From: Nocardioides carbamazepini
GTDB lineage: Bacteria > Actinomycetota > Actinomycetes > Propionibacteriales > Nocardioidaceae
Assembly: GCF_024614185.1 (NCBI RefSeq)
Contig: NZ_JAHTLF010000003.1
Location: 310,001 to 374,000, forward strand
Reading direction: 5' to 3'
DNA length: 64,000 nucleotides
The translations under genes and the position numbers were made by a program. Below, piece by piece: positions 44,973-53,114 of this stretch. Each line of letters begins with the position of its first letter. Positions within the stretch are counted from its first letter, which is position 1. The notes under the pieces are model-generated. The model searched no databases. It was not told the origin of the DNA and saw only the letters and a list, made by a program, of their open reading frames with translations.

Positions 44973-47900
44973 TCAGCTCACCGTCGCCGGCGGGGTGACG
45001 CCGAGCTCGCGCAGGGCGGCGACGTACTGCTCGACGTTGCGCAGCTTGACGCTCTCGTAGCCGCGGACCAGGTCGGGGAGCTCGGCGAGCCGCACCGCGC
45101 GGTCGTACGACGCGAGGTCGAGCGTCGCGGCGAGGTCGGTGACCATCGTGCGGTAGTGGTCGCGGAGGTCGCGCTCCACCCGGCGCAGGTGGGCGTAGCC
45201 GAACACGTCGGCACGGGTGCCGCGCAGCGACTTCATCCGGGCCAGGGCACGCAGGGTGCCGTGCGACCGCGGCCCGAAGGAGAGCTTCTTCGTGCGGCCC
45301 ATCGCCCGCAGCACGGGCGGGTGCAGCTTGAACGAGACGGTGCCGCCGGGGAAGGCGTCGCCCGTCGAGGCGAGGAACGCCGGGTCGGTGAGGAGCCGGG
45401 CGACCTCGTACTCGTCCTTGTACGCCGTCAGCTTGAACAGGTGCCGCGCGACGGCCTCGCTGAACCTGGTCTCGGTCGTGACGGCGCGCTCGGCTGCCGC
45501 GACCTCCGCGACGATGGCGACATAGGAGTCCGCCAGCCGCTCGTCCTGGTAGCCGACGAGGTCGGTGGCGCGCCGGGCGACCAGGCGCAGCACCTCGCCC
45601 TCGAGGCCGGAGCCGGCGACCGAGGCGGGCACCGGGATCTCGGGGACCGGTGTCGGCGGGGCGGCGACCGTGCCGGCGGCACCGAAGGCGGCGGGGTCGG
45701 TCACCGCGACCCGGCCCCAGCGGAACGCGGCGACGTTGGCCGCGACCGCGGTGCCGTTGATCTCGATGGCCTCCTCGATCGCGGCGGCGGGCAACCGGAG
45801 CGCGCCGGTCTGGTACGCCGCACCGACGAGCAGGAAGTTCGCGGCGACCGTGTTGCCGAAGATCCGGTCCGCGGCCTCGAGCGCGTCGAAGTCGAAGAGC
45901 TCCACGCTGGCGGTGCGGACCCGCTCCAGCAGGCCGGCCTCGTCGGGGTGCTGGACCCTCGGGTCGTGGACCATCGCGCCGGTCGCGGTGCGGCTGGTCG
46001 AGACGACGGCCCGGGTCGCGGCGGCGCTGCCGTAGGCCAGGTTGCGGTCCTCGGCCAGGGTGAGCAGGTCGAAGCCGAGGAAGCAGTCGGCGGACCCCGG
46101 CGTCAGCCGGTTGGCCGGCTCGAGGTCGCCGTCGGCGAACCGCAGGTGGCCGGTGACCGGCCCCGCCTTCTGGCTCAGCCCGGTCTGGTCGAGCGACTCG
46201 ACGGCGTACCCGGCCCGGAGGGCGGCGGTCGCGAGCACCTGGTTGACGGTCACGATGCCGGTGCCGCCGATGCCGGTCATGAAGACGTTCTGGGTCGTGG
46301 TCGCCCGGTCCTCCGCCGAGCTGGCCGCCACGGTCGGCGGAGTCGGGTAGCCCTTGCGGGCGGGCTTGCCCGCCGTGCGTGCGCGACGGCGCGAGCCCTT
46401 GGCCGGGGCCGTCTCCACGGTCACGAACGACGGGCAGTCGCCGTCGAGGCAGCTGTAGTCGGTGTTGCACGACGTCTGCTCGATCCGGGTCTTGCGGCCG
46501 TACTCCGTGTCGACCGGCTGCACCGAGAGGCAGTTGCTCTTCACGCCGCAGTCGCCGCAGCCCTCGCAGACGGCCTCGTTGATCACCACGCGCTGCGTGC
46601 GTGCGGGGAGGCCACCGCGCTTGCGCTGGCGGCGCGCGTCGGCGGCGCAGTGCTGGTCGTAGATCAGCACGGTCACGCCGGGGACCTCGCGCAGCATCCG
46701 CTGCGCCTCGTCGAGGCGGTCGCGGTCCCAGAGCAGGGTGCCGGGGGCGAGGTCGCGCCGGCGGTGCCGGCTCGGGTCCTCGGCGCACACGACGATCTTG
46801 GCGGCGCCCTCGGTGTGCAGCTTGTGGGTCAGCTGCGGGACCGACAGCGCGCCCTCGGCGTCCTGGGCACCGGTCATGGCGACGACGTCGTTGTAGAGCA
46901 CCTTGTAGGTGATGTTGACGCCGGCGGCGATGCACGCCTGCACGGCGAGCTGCGCGGAGTGGAAGAAGGTGCCGTCGCCGACGTTCTGGAAGATGTGGCC
47001 GGCATCGGTGAACCAGGTCTGGCCGATCCACTGGGCACCCTCGCCCCCCATCTGGGTGACGCCGGTGACGGTGTCCTCGGGCCGGTCGGAGATGGTCACC
47101 ATGGCGTGGCAGCCGATGCCGCCGCCGCCCATGGAGCCCTCGGGGAGCACGGTGGAGCGGTTGTGCGGGCATCCCGAGCAGAAGTACGCCGACCGGTTGA
47201 CCGGCAGCAGCGGCAGCGAGGTGCGGGGGCGCTGCGGCGGTGTCACGGTCACCCAGTCCTCCAGGGCGTGACGCAGCGGAGCGAGCAGACGCCCCGCAGT
47301 GAGCTCACCGTCGGCCGGGACGAGCCGCCGGCCGGTCGCGTCCAGCTTGCCGAGGATGCGCGGTGCGTGGTCGGAGCCGTAGAGGAGGTCGCGGATCTGC
47401 ATCTCCATGAAGGAGGTCTTGTCCTCCACGACGAGGATCTCGTCCAGCCCGTCGGCGAACCGCCGGACAGCCGCCGGCTCGACCGGGCTCATCATCCCCA
47501 TCCGCATCAGCCGGATGCCTGCCGCCACCAGGGCGTCGTCGGTGACGCCGAGGTCGGTGAGCGCCTGGCGCAGGGAGTCGAAGCAGCTGCCCGACGCCAC
47601 CAGCCCGAGCCGCGCCCCCGGCGCGTCCACCTCGATGACATTGAGGCCGTTGCGGGCGGAGTAGTCATGGACCAGTGCGGTGCGCGGGCCCACCAGCTCG
47701 GCCTCGGCGCCCACGATCATCGGCGGCCGCAGCACGATCGGGCTCTGCGTGTAGGCGTAGGGATGACCGTCCCAGTCGATGGCGGGCGCGACCGGGGTGA
47801 CGTCGATGTCGGCACCGTCGACCACCCAGGCGCCGTCGGCGACGTCGGCGACGATCTTGAGGGCGACGACGCAGCCCGAGGTGCGCGACATCTCGATCGC

Positions 47901-48485
47901 GTGGAGTCCGAGGGTGACGATCTCGGTGGCGTTGCGGGGGAACAGTACGGGGATCCCGAGCGCCGCCAGGGACCGCTCGCTCACCGCCGGCACGGTGGAG
48001 GACTTCGAGGCCGGGTCGTCGCCGACCAGGAGCACGGCGCCGCCGCGCCGGTTGACGCCGTACATGTTGGCGTGGCGCAGGGCGTCGGTCGCCCGGTCGA
48101 CGCCGGGGCCCTTGCCGTACCAGAAGCCGGTCACGCCGTCGTGGGTGCTGGTGCCCAGCGGCAGCTCGATCTGGCTGCCCCACACCGAGGTGGCGGCGAG
48201 CTCCTCGTTGAGGCCGGGGACGAAGCGGATGTCGTTCTCGTCGAGCACGTCCTGCATGTCCGCGAGCATCCGGTCCAGTCCGCCGAGGGGGCTGCCCTGG
48301 TAGCCGGACACGAACGACGCGGTGCGCAGGCCGCGGCGGCGGTCGAGGGCACGGTGCTCGACGAGGAGGCGGGCGATGGCCTGCACACCCGTGAGCAGGG
48401 TCGGCGGTGCGTCGACGCGGAAGCGGTCGTCGAGGTCGTACGGCGCCGCCGGCTCGCCGGCGGGGCGGTGGAGAAGCTCGGTCAT
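44973..48485 (-). CDS. Indolepyruvate ferredoxin oxidoreductase family protein, fused (copy 2)
   Basis: A 1170-residue paralogue of the gene at 36353. SFVSGYQGSPLGGLDRMLAD starts the pyrimidine-binding domain, and PEGSMGGGGIGCHAM with FTDAGHIFQNVGDGTFFHS marks the TPP-binding part. The Fe-S cluster stretch CEGCGDCGVKSNCLSVQP is identical to copy 1, and GIGGTGIVTVNQVLATAAL marks the gamma domain. The ATG overlaps the stop of the amino acid dehydrogenase upstream (48482-48485), so a 2-oxo acid made by that enzyme is probably its substrate. It yields acyl-CoA and reduced ferredoxin instead of NADH. Confidence 0.92.
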   Translation of the reverse strand: MTELLHRPAGEPAAPYDLDDRFRVDAPPTLLTGVQAIARLLVEHRALDRRRGLRTASFVSGYQGSPLGGLDRMLADMQDVLDENDIRFVPGLNEELAATSVWGSQIELPLGTSTHDGVTGFWYGKGPGVDRATDALRHANMYGVNRRGGAVLLVGDDPASKSSTVPAVSERSLAALGIPVLFPRNATEIVTLGLHAIEMSRTSGCVVALKIVADVADGAWVVDGADIDVTPVAPAIDWDGHPYAYTQSPIVLRPPMIVGAEAELVGPRTALVHDYSARNGLNVIEVDAPGARLGLVASGSCFDSLRQALTDLGVTDDALVAAGIRLMRMGMMSPVEPAAVRRFADGLDEILVVEDKTSFMEMQIRDLLYGSDHAPRILGKLDATGRRLVPADGELTAGRLLAPLRHALEDWVTVTPPQRPRTSLPLLPVNRSAYFCSGCPHNRSTVLPEGSMGGGGIGCHAMVTISDRPEDTVTGVTQMGGEGAQWIGQTWFTDAGHIFQNVGDGTFFHSAQLAVQACIAAGVNITYKVLYNDVVAMTGAQDAEGALSVPQLTHKLHTEGAAKIVVCAEDPSRHRRRDLAPGTLLWDRDRLDEAQRMLREVPGVTVLIYDQHCAADARRQRKRGGLPARTQRVVINEAVCEGCGDCGVKSNCLSVQPVDTEYGRKTRIEQTSCNTDYSCLDGDCPSFVTVETAPAKGSRRRARTAGKPARKGYPTPPTVAASSAEDRATTTQNVFMTGIGGTGIVTVNQVLATAALRAGYAVESLDQTGLSQKAGPVTGHLRFADGDLEPANRLTPGSADCFLGFDLLTLAEDRNLAYGSAAATRAVVSTSRTATGAMVHDPRVQHPDEAGLLERVRTASVELFDFDALEAADRIFGNTVAANFLLVGAAYQTGALRLPAAAIEEAIEINGTAVAANVAAFRWGRVAVTDPAAFGAAGTVAAPPTPVPEIPVPASVAGSGLEGEVLRLVARRATDLVGYQDERLADSYVAIVAEVAAAERAVTTETRFSEAVARHLFKLTAYKDEYEVARLLTDPAFLASTGDAFPGGTVSFKLHPPVLRAMGRTKKLSFGPRSHGTLRALARMKSLRGTRADVFGYAHLRRVERDLRDHYRTMVTDLAATLDLASYDRAVRLAELPDLVRGYESVKLRNVEQYVAALRELGVTPPATVS

Positions 48486-49579
48486 GCGCGGACTCCCTCG
48501 GTCGGTCGGGACGGCGCGGCGGCGAGGCGCTCCGCGACGATCTCGGCAGCCACCTCGCTCGGCAGCCGGCCGCTCTCGTCGGAGCGGCGCAGGATGTCAC
48601 GCACGGTGTCGGCGATGCGCGCGACGTCGCCGCGGACCTCGTCCGCGGTGCGCTCCCAGATCTCGCCGCCGACCTGGATCAGGCCGCCCGCGTTGGCCAC
48701 GTAGTCGGGCACCCAGGTGATGTCGCGCCGCCGGAGCAGCGCCGCGACCGAGGAGTCGAGGAGCTGGTTGTTGGCGGCGCCGCACACGATGCTCGCGCGG
48801 ATCGCGTCCACCGAGCCGGGCGTGAGGGTGGCACCCAGCGCACACGGGGCGTAGACGTCGACCGGCGCGTCGAGCACGGCGTGCCGGACCGTGACCCGGG
48901 GGTGCCGCTCGAGCACGCGGGCCAGCGCGTCGCCCGATGCGTCGGACACGGTGACCTCGGCCCCCTCCTCCAGGAGCAGGCCGACCAGGTGGGCGCCGAC
49001 CTTGCCGACGCCCTCGACGCCGACCCGCCTGCCGCGCAGCCCGTCCGGCCCCCATCGATGCTCGGCCGCCGCGCGCAGCGCGCTGAAGACGCCGTACGCC
49101 GTCGAGGGGCCGCTGTCGCCCGAGCCGCCGTTGCTGCCCACGACGTACCGGGTCGCCGTCGCGACGATGTCGAGGTCCTGGGCGGTCGTGCCCACGTCGC
49201 CGGCGGTGAGATAGCGCCCCGAGAGGGAGTCGACGAACCGGCCGTAGGCCGCGAGCAGCGCGGGGGTCTTGACGGTCGCCGGGTCGCCGATGATGACGGC
49301 CTTGCCGCCACCCAGGGCGAGGCCGGCGGCGGCCGCCTTGTGGGTCATGCCCTGCGAGAGTCGCAGCACGTCGGTGAGTGCCTCGGCCTCGGTGGCGTAG
49401 GGGTAGAACCGGGTGCCACCCAGCGCCGGGCCCAGCCGGGTGTCATGGATCGCGATGATCGCGCGCAGTCCGGTGGCCCGGTCGCGGCAGAAGACGACCT
49501 GCTCGTGTCCGGCGGTGCCGAGCTCGTCGGTGCGCTCGAAGACGAGGTCGGCGGGGGCAGCGGTGAGGGTCATGCGCAC
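48482..49579 (-). CDS. Leu/Val/Phe/Glu dehydrogenase family protein (second copy)
   Basis: A 365-residue amino acid dehydrogenase, similar to the one at 15576. GMTHKAAAAGLALGGGKAVI carries both active-site lysines and RVGVEGVGKVGAHLVGLL the NAD motif; DVYAPCALGATLTP and WVPDYVANAGGLIQVGGE are conserved. It makes a 2-oxo acid, NADH and ammonia from a branched or aromatic amino acid. GTG 49579 or ATG 49573 may be the start. It overlaps the IOR gene and is divergent from an Lrp regulator, so the three form a module parallel to that at 14.8-22 kb. Confidence 0.9.
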   Translation of the reverse strand: MRMTLTAAPADLVFERTDELGTAGHEQVVFCRDRATGLRAIIAIHDTRLGPALGGTRFYPYATEAEALTDVLRLSQGMTHKAAAAGLALGGGKAVIIGDPATVKTPALLAAYGRFVDSLSGRYLTAGDVGTTAQDLDIVATATRYVVGSNGGSGDSGPSTAYGVFSALRAAAEHRWGPDGLRGRRVGVEGVGKVGAHLVGLLLEEGAEVTVSDASGDALARVLERHPRVTVRHAVLDAPVDVYAPCALGATLTPGSVDAIRASIVCGAANNQLLDSSVAALLRRRDITWVPDYVANAGGLIQVGGEIWERTADEVRGDVARIADTVRDILRRSDESGRLPSEVAAEIVAERLAAAPSRPTEGVRA

Positions 49580-49704
49580 GAGCCTGGGGCATCGTGGGCC
49601 CGGTCACAACTCCTGTCGCCGGGATTGGCGTCGATCCGCAATCCGATCGCCGCATGCAGGGCCGTCTGCGCAACATGGTCTCCGTGCGGAGTAGATTCTG
49701 TTGC

Positions 49705-50190
49705 GTGACCGATGCGAAGCAGCGGAGGAGCGGGACGACCGACCACCAGCCGGCGGTCCTCGACGCGACCGACCGCGCGATCCTCGACCTCCTGCGCGAG
49801 AACGCGCGGCGGCCGCTGCGCGAGATCGCGACCGCCGTCGGCCTGACCGTCGCGCCCGTCCAGCGACGGATCGCGCGGCTGGAGAAGGTGGGGGTGATCG
49901 AGCGCTACACCGTGCAGATCAACCACGGCCGGATCGCCACGGGCATCGAGGCGATGACCGAGCTGCACTTCGCCGACGACCTCGACCTCGCCCAGATCAT
50001 GGAGTTCGTCGCCCAGATCCCCGAGGTCGAGGAGGTGCTCACCCTCGCCGGGGATCCCGACGCGCTGGTCCGGATCCGGGTCAACGGCGTCGAGGACCTG
50101 CGTCGCGTGGTCAGCTCGCTGCGCTCGGGCGGTGCCGTGGCCAGCACGAAGACCCTCGTCGTCCTGGAGCAGTGGACCCGGTTCGGCTGA
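49705..50190 (+). CDS. Lrp/AsnC family regulator of the second amino acid module
   Basis: A 161-residue Lrp/AsnC protein. Winged helix in LDATDRAILDLLRENARRPL and AVGLTVAPVQRRIARLEKVG, RAM domain from about 75 (TELHFADDLDLAQIMEFVAQ). A TAGATT -10 at 49692-49697 sits 7 nt before the GTG and no ribosome binding site is seen, suggesting a leaderless transcript; the frame upstream to 49594 is not used. Divergent from the amino acid dehydrogenase/IOR operon, which it probably controls in response to an amino acid. Confidence 0.87.
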   Translation: MTDAKQRRSGTTDHQPAVLDATDRAILDLLRENARRPLREIATAVGLTVAPVQRRIARLEKVGVIERYTVQINHGRIATGIEAMTELHFADDLDLAQIMEFVAQIPEVEEVLTLAGDPDALVRIRVNGVEDLRRVVSSLRSGGAVASTKTLVVLEQWTRFG

Positions 50191-50201
50191 GGCCGGCCGA
50201 C

Positions 50202-50275
50202 CTTGTAACTACCTGTTAGGTACGGTTTGGAACGATCAAGTCGTGGAGAACCGTGCTGTAACACTTAGTTACAAG
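50202..50275. repeat. Palindromes TGTAAC/GTTACA in a convergent intergenic region
   Basis: CTTGTAACTA (50202-50211) and TAGTTACAAG (50266-50275) are exact inverted copies 54 nt apart. Inside the right copy, TGTAACACTTAGTTACA (50257-50273) is a perfect operator-like palindrome with 5-nt spacer, and on the left TACCTGTTAGGTA (50210-50222) is another small palindrome. The stretch is AT-rich and lies between the 3' ends of two convergent operons, reaching into the last codons of the SnoaL-like gene. It looks like two repressor sites rather than a terminator. Confidence 0.5.
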
Positions 50276-50751
50276 GGCCGCTTGCCGCCACGTTCGTAGC
50301 GCTGGAACCGCTCGGGGAGCTGCTCGGACCCGGTGGTCTTGGTGCCCGCGACCCGGACCTTGCGGGCCTTGATCCGCCAGCGGTCGCCCTCGTCGACGAG
50401 CTCGTCCTCGTAGCAGCCCCACACGTGGAGGTGGAGGTCCTGCTCCGCGTTGTCGTGGAAGGCGTAGACGTAGGCGATGGTCCGAGCGGTCCCGTCGCCG
50501 ACCTCGAGGAAGCTCACGGTCGAGACGTGGTGGCTGGTCGCGGTGTAGCGGCCGGTGGCGGCCTCGAACAGGCCGCGCAGGTCGGCGCGCCCGGTCGTGA
50601 CGTTGCCGTGTCCGTAGTCGAAGGTGGCGTCCTCGCTGAACAGGTCGGCCAGCAGGTCGATGTCGCACCGGTCCACGCCGCGGCTGTAGGCGTGCAGCGT
50701 GTCACTGATCTCGGCGCGGGCGACGAGGTCGTCGGCGGTCAGTCGGCTCAT
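50269..50751 (-). CDS. SnoaL-like / NTF2-fold protein
   Basis: A 160-residue cone-shaped NTF2-fold protein (SnoaL_4 type). ARAEISDTLHAYSRGVDRCD, LFSEDATFDYGHG and TSHHVSTVSFLEVGDGTART are typical. Members act as dehydratases, isomerases or hydrolases on cyclic substrates such as steroids and aromatic hydroxyacids; His and Asp residues that could be catalytic are present but the reaction is not assignable. It is the last gene of a leftward operon, 9 nt after the LLM gene. Confidence 0.8.
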   Translation of the reverse strand: MSRLTADDLVARAEISDTLHAYSRGVDRCDIDLLADLFSEDATFDYGHGNVTTGRADLRGLFEAATGRYTATSHHVSTVSFLEVGDGTARTIAYVYAFHDNAEQDLHLHVWGCYEDELVDEGDRWRIKARKVRVAGTKTTGSEQLPERFQRYERGGKRPL

Positions 50752-50760
50752 CGGGTCACC

Positions 50761-51804
50761 TCACGCGCCGGCGGCGCTGGTCGCGGGGACGGGGTCGTCG
50801 GCGAAGGCGGCCAGGATGGCGCGCAGCCGGTCGGGGTCGCCGGTCGGCCAGCCGAAGTACGACGAGACCCGGTCGATGCGGCCGCCGAACCGCTCCTTGC
50901 ACAGGCGCGGCATGTCCTCAGGCGTGCCGACCAGGGCGATCTCGTGGAAGAGCCGCTCGTCGATCAGGTCGCCCATCTCGGCCCACTTGTTCTCGCGGGA
51001 CAGGGTCCGCAGCTCGGGCTGGAGGTTCTCGTAGCCGACGCTCTCCAGGACCTTCGCGTAGGCCGGGGTCGAGGCGTAGAACGCGATCTGCTCGCGGGTG
51101 CGCCGCGTCACGTCGGCGATCTCCTCCTCGGTGTCGCCCATCACCAGGAAGAGCGGAACGTAGAGCTCAAGGGCGTCGCGGCCGCGGCCGGAGGTGGCGA
51201 GGCCACGGTCGACGGCGGGCAGCGTCACCTGGTCGAGGTACGCCGTGGTGGTCATGCCGTGCAGCAGCAGGCCGTCACACAGCTCCCCGCCGAGCTCGGT
51301 CATCTTGGCGCCCACGGCGGCGACCATCGTCGGGATCCGGTGCGTGTGGTGGTGCGGCGTGAACACCGGCGTCATCAGCGTGTGCTGGTAGTGCTCGCCG
51401 CGGTAGTCGAGGCGGGTGCCGTCGCGCCAGGAGGTGAAGATGGCGTCGAGGGCCAGCAGGAAGTCCCGCATCCGGTCGACCGGCGAGCTCCACTCCATCG
51501 AGAAGCGGCGCTCGACGTGGGCCTGGACCTGGCTGCCGAGACCGAGCACGAAGCGCCCGTCGGACATGGCGGCGAGGTCCCAGGAGAGGTAGGCGACCGA
51601 CATCGGGTTGCGGGCGAAGGCGACCGCGATCGCCGTACCGACGGAGAGGCGCTCGGTGGTGAGCAGCGCCGCCTGGGACTGGAGGAAGGCATCGGTGACG
51701 CTCTCGCTCGCCCAGACGCCGTCGAAGCCCTGCGCCTCGGCGTCCGCCGCGATCGGTCCGCAGCCGGCGGCGGAGGATCCGATCATGCCCATGTCGATCT
51801 TCAT
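50761..51804 (-). CDS. F420-dependent LLM oxidoreductase (TIGR03617-like)
   Basis: A 347-residue LLM protein. AEAQGFDGVWASESVTDAFL, TAIAVAFARNPMSVAYLSWD, and FVLGLGSQVQAHVERRFSME followed by WSSPVDRMRDF match the actinobacterial F420-dependent family named TIGR03617. It should reduce or oxidise a substrate with cofactor F420. It overlaps the acyl-CoA dehydrogenase gene upstream by 4 nt (ATGA). Families of this type are abundant in steroid and terpenoid degraders, but the substrate is unknown. Confidence 0.85.
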   Translation of the reverse strand: MKIDMGMIGSSAAGCGPIAADAEAQGFDGVWASESVTDAFLQSQAALLTTERLSVGTAIAVAFARNPMSVAYLSWDLAAMSDGRFVLGLGSQVQAHVERRFSMEWSSPVDRMRDFLLALDAIFTSWRDGTRLDYRGEHYQHTLMTPVFTPHHHTHRIPTMVAAVGAKMTELGGELCDGLLLHGMTTTAYLDQVTLPAVDRGLATSGRGRDALELYVPLFLVMGDTEEEIADVTRRTREQIAFYASTPAYAKVLESVGYENLQPELRTLSRENKWAEMGDLIDERLFHEIALVGTPEDMPRLCKERFGGRIDRVSSYFGWPTGDPDRLRAILAAFADDPVPATSAAGA

Positions 51805-52994
51805 CGTGCGTCCTTCGGTAGGTGGAGGACCCGTTCGCCGACGGCGTTCTTGAGGATCTCGTCGGTGCCTCCGCCGACGCGGAGGCCGGGCAGGCCGAGG
51901 GTGAGCTCGGACCAGGCGTAGGTGCCCCACGCCCCGCTGTCGGCGACGTGCCCGGCACCGAGGACGTCGGCGGCGACGTCGCTCATCTGGCGCAGCAGGT
52001 CCGTCGTGAGCAGCTTGGTCATGGCCAGCTCGGGGCCGGGCGTCCCGCCTCCGTCGAGGTAGCGGGCGGTGGTGAGCTGCGCGGCCCAGGCCCGCACCAC
52101 GACGTCGGCGAGCTGGTCGCGGGTGCGGTCGTCGACCGGCTGCTGCACGTGGCGCGCGAGGTCGACGAGCCGGTCGACGAGGGCGTCGTCGACCCCGACC
52201 TCCCGGCCGATGGCGGAGCGCTCGTTGAGGAGCGAGGTCACGACGACGCTCCAGCCGCCGTCGATCTCGCCGACCCGCGCCGTGTCGGGGACGTGGACGT
52301 CGGTGAGGAACACCTCGTCGAACGACGCCCCGCCGGTCAGCTGGCGGATCGGGCGGATCTCGATGCCCGGCGCCCGGAGATCGACGAGGAAGGTGGTCAG
52401 GCCGGCGTGCTTCGGCAGAGTGGGGTCGGTGCGGGCGATGCAGAGACCGAGGTCGCTGTAGTGGGCGCCCGAGCTCCACACCTTCTGGCCGTTGAGTCGC
52501 CACCCGTCGCCGTCGCGCTCGGCCCGCGTCGAGAGTCCGGCCAGGTCGGACCCGGCGCCGGGCTCGCTGTAGAGCTGGCAGGCGATGATCTCGGCGGTCC
52601 GCAGCCGGCGGAGCAGACCGGTGCGCTGCTCCTCGGTGCCGTGCTCGAGGAGCGTGGGGCACAGCGTGGAGGCGCTGAAGCGGAGATAGGCGTCATCGGG
52701 GAGCTCGTGCTCCGCCTCGACCTCGCGCACGAGGTCCGTGTGCCGGGTCGACAGGCCCGCGCCGCCGTACGCCGCGGGGCCCTCGACCCACGCGAGCCCG
52801 TGGGCGTCGAGATGGGCGCGGTAGCGCCGCAGCTCGGCGATCTCCTCGGCCTCGCCCTCGGAGCGCTCGGCCACGACCGAGACCCGGTCGTCGCCCTCGC
52901 CCCATGCGTTCCCGGCGTCGGCCCGACGCGGGGCGAACGCGCCGATCACCTCGGTGACGCGCTGCCGGAAATCCTGCTCACTCACGGTCGACAT
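51801..52994 (-). CDS. Acyl-CoA dehydrogenase
   Basis: A 397-residue acyl-CoA dehydrogenase. LYSEPGAGSDLAGLSTRAER is the flavin/substrate motif, GQKVWSSGAHYSDLGLCIAR the middle beta-domain, and LRVGGGTDEILKNAVGERVL the C-terminal motif. A Glu in SLLNERSAIGREVG is at the position of the catalytic base in isovaleryl-CoA-type enzymes. It introduces a 2,3 double bond into an acyl-CoA. ATG 52994 is chosen for GGAGGA upstream. It heads the leftward operon; a KstR2-type box at 53064 lies 70 nt upstream. Confidence 0.88.
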   Translation of the reverse strand: MSTVSEQDFRQRVTEVIGAFAPRRADAGNAWGEGDDRVSVVAERSEGEAEEIAELRRYRAHLDAHGLAWVEGPAAYGGAGLSTRHTDLVREVEAEHELPDDAYLRFSASTLCPTLLEHGTEEQRTGLLRRLRTAEIIACQLYSEPGAGSDLAGLSTRAERDGDGWRLNGQKVWSSGAHYSDLGLCIARTDPTLPKHAGLTTFLVDLRAPGIEIRPIRQLTGGASFDEVFLTDVHVPDTARVGEIDGGWSVVVTSLLNERSAIGREVGVDDALVDRLVDLARHVQQPVDDRTRDQLADVVVRAWAAQLTTARYLDGGGTPGPELAMTKLLTTDLLRQMSDVAADVLGAGHVADSGAWGTYAWSELTLGLPGLRVGGGTDEILKNAVGERVLHLPKDAR

Positions 52995-53063
52995 CGTCCT
53001 CCGATCGGGGCTCCTGGCCCGACGCACGGTTGCGTCGGTGGGGCGGCGCACCTAAGATATCAA

Positions 53064-53077
53064 AGCAAGTGCTTGAT
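53064..53077. promoter_or_regulatory. KstR2-type operator AGCAAGTGCTTGAT
   Basis: Matches AnCAAGnnCTTGnT, the motif known for KstR2 regulators of actinobacterial steroid-ring degradation. It lies in the 120-bp divergent region between the acyl-CoA dehydrogenase (52994, minus) and the HMG-CoA-synthase-like gene (53115, plus), so one site can control both operons. The likely binder is the KstR2-like TetR at 55775. Confidence 0.7.
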
Positions 53078-53114
53078 TGAAAGTGTCTCCGGAGACGGGG
53101 CAGAAGGAGGTGCC

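Noticed and set aside
45156..48704. 1182-codon plus-strand frame
   Set aside because: Antisense to the second IOR gene, whose TPP and Fe-S motifs are unambiguous on the minus strand.
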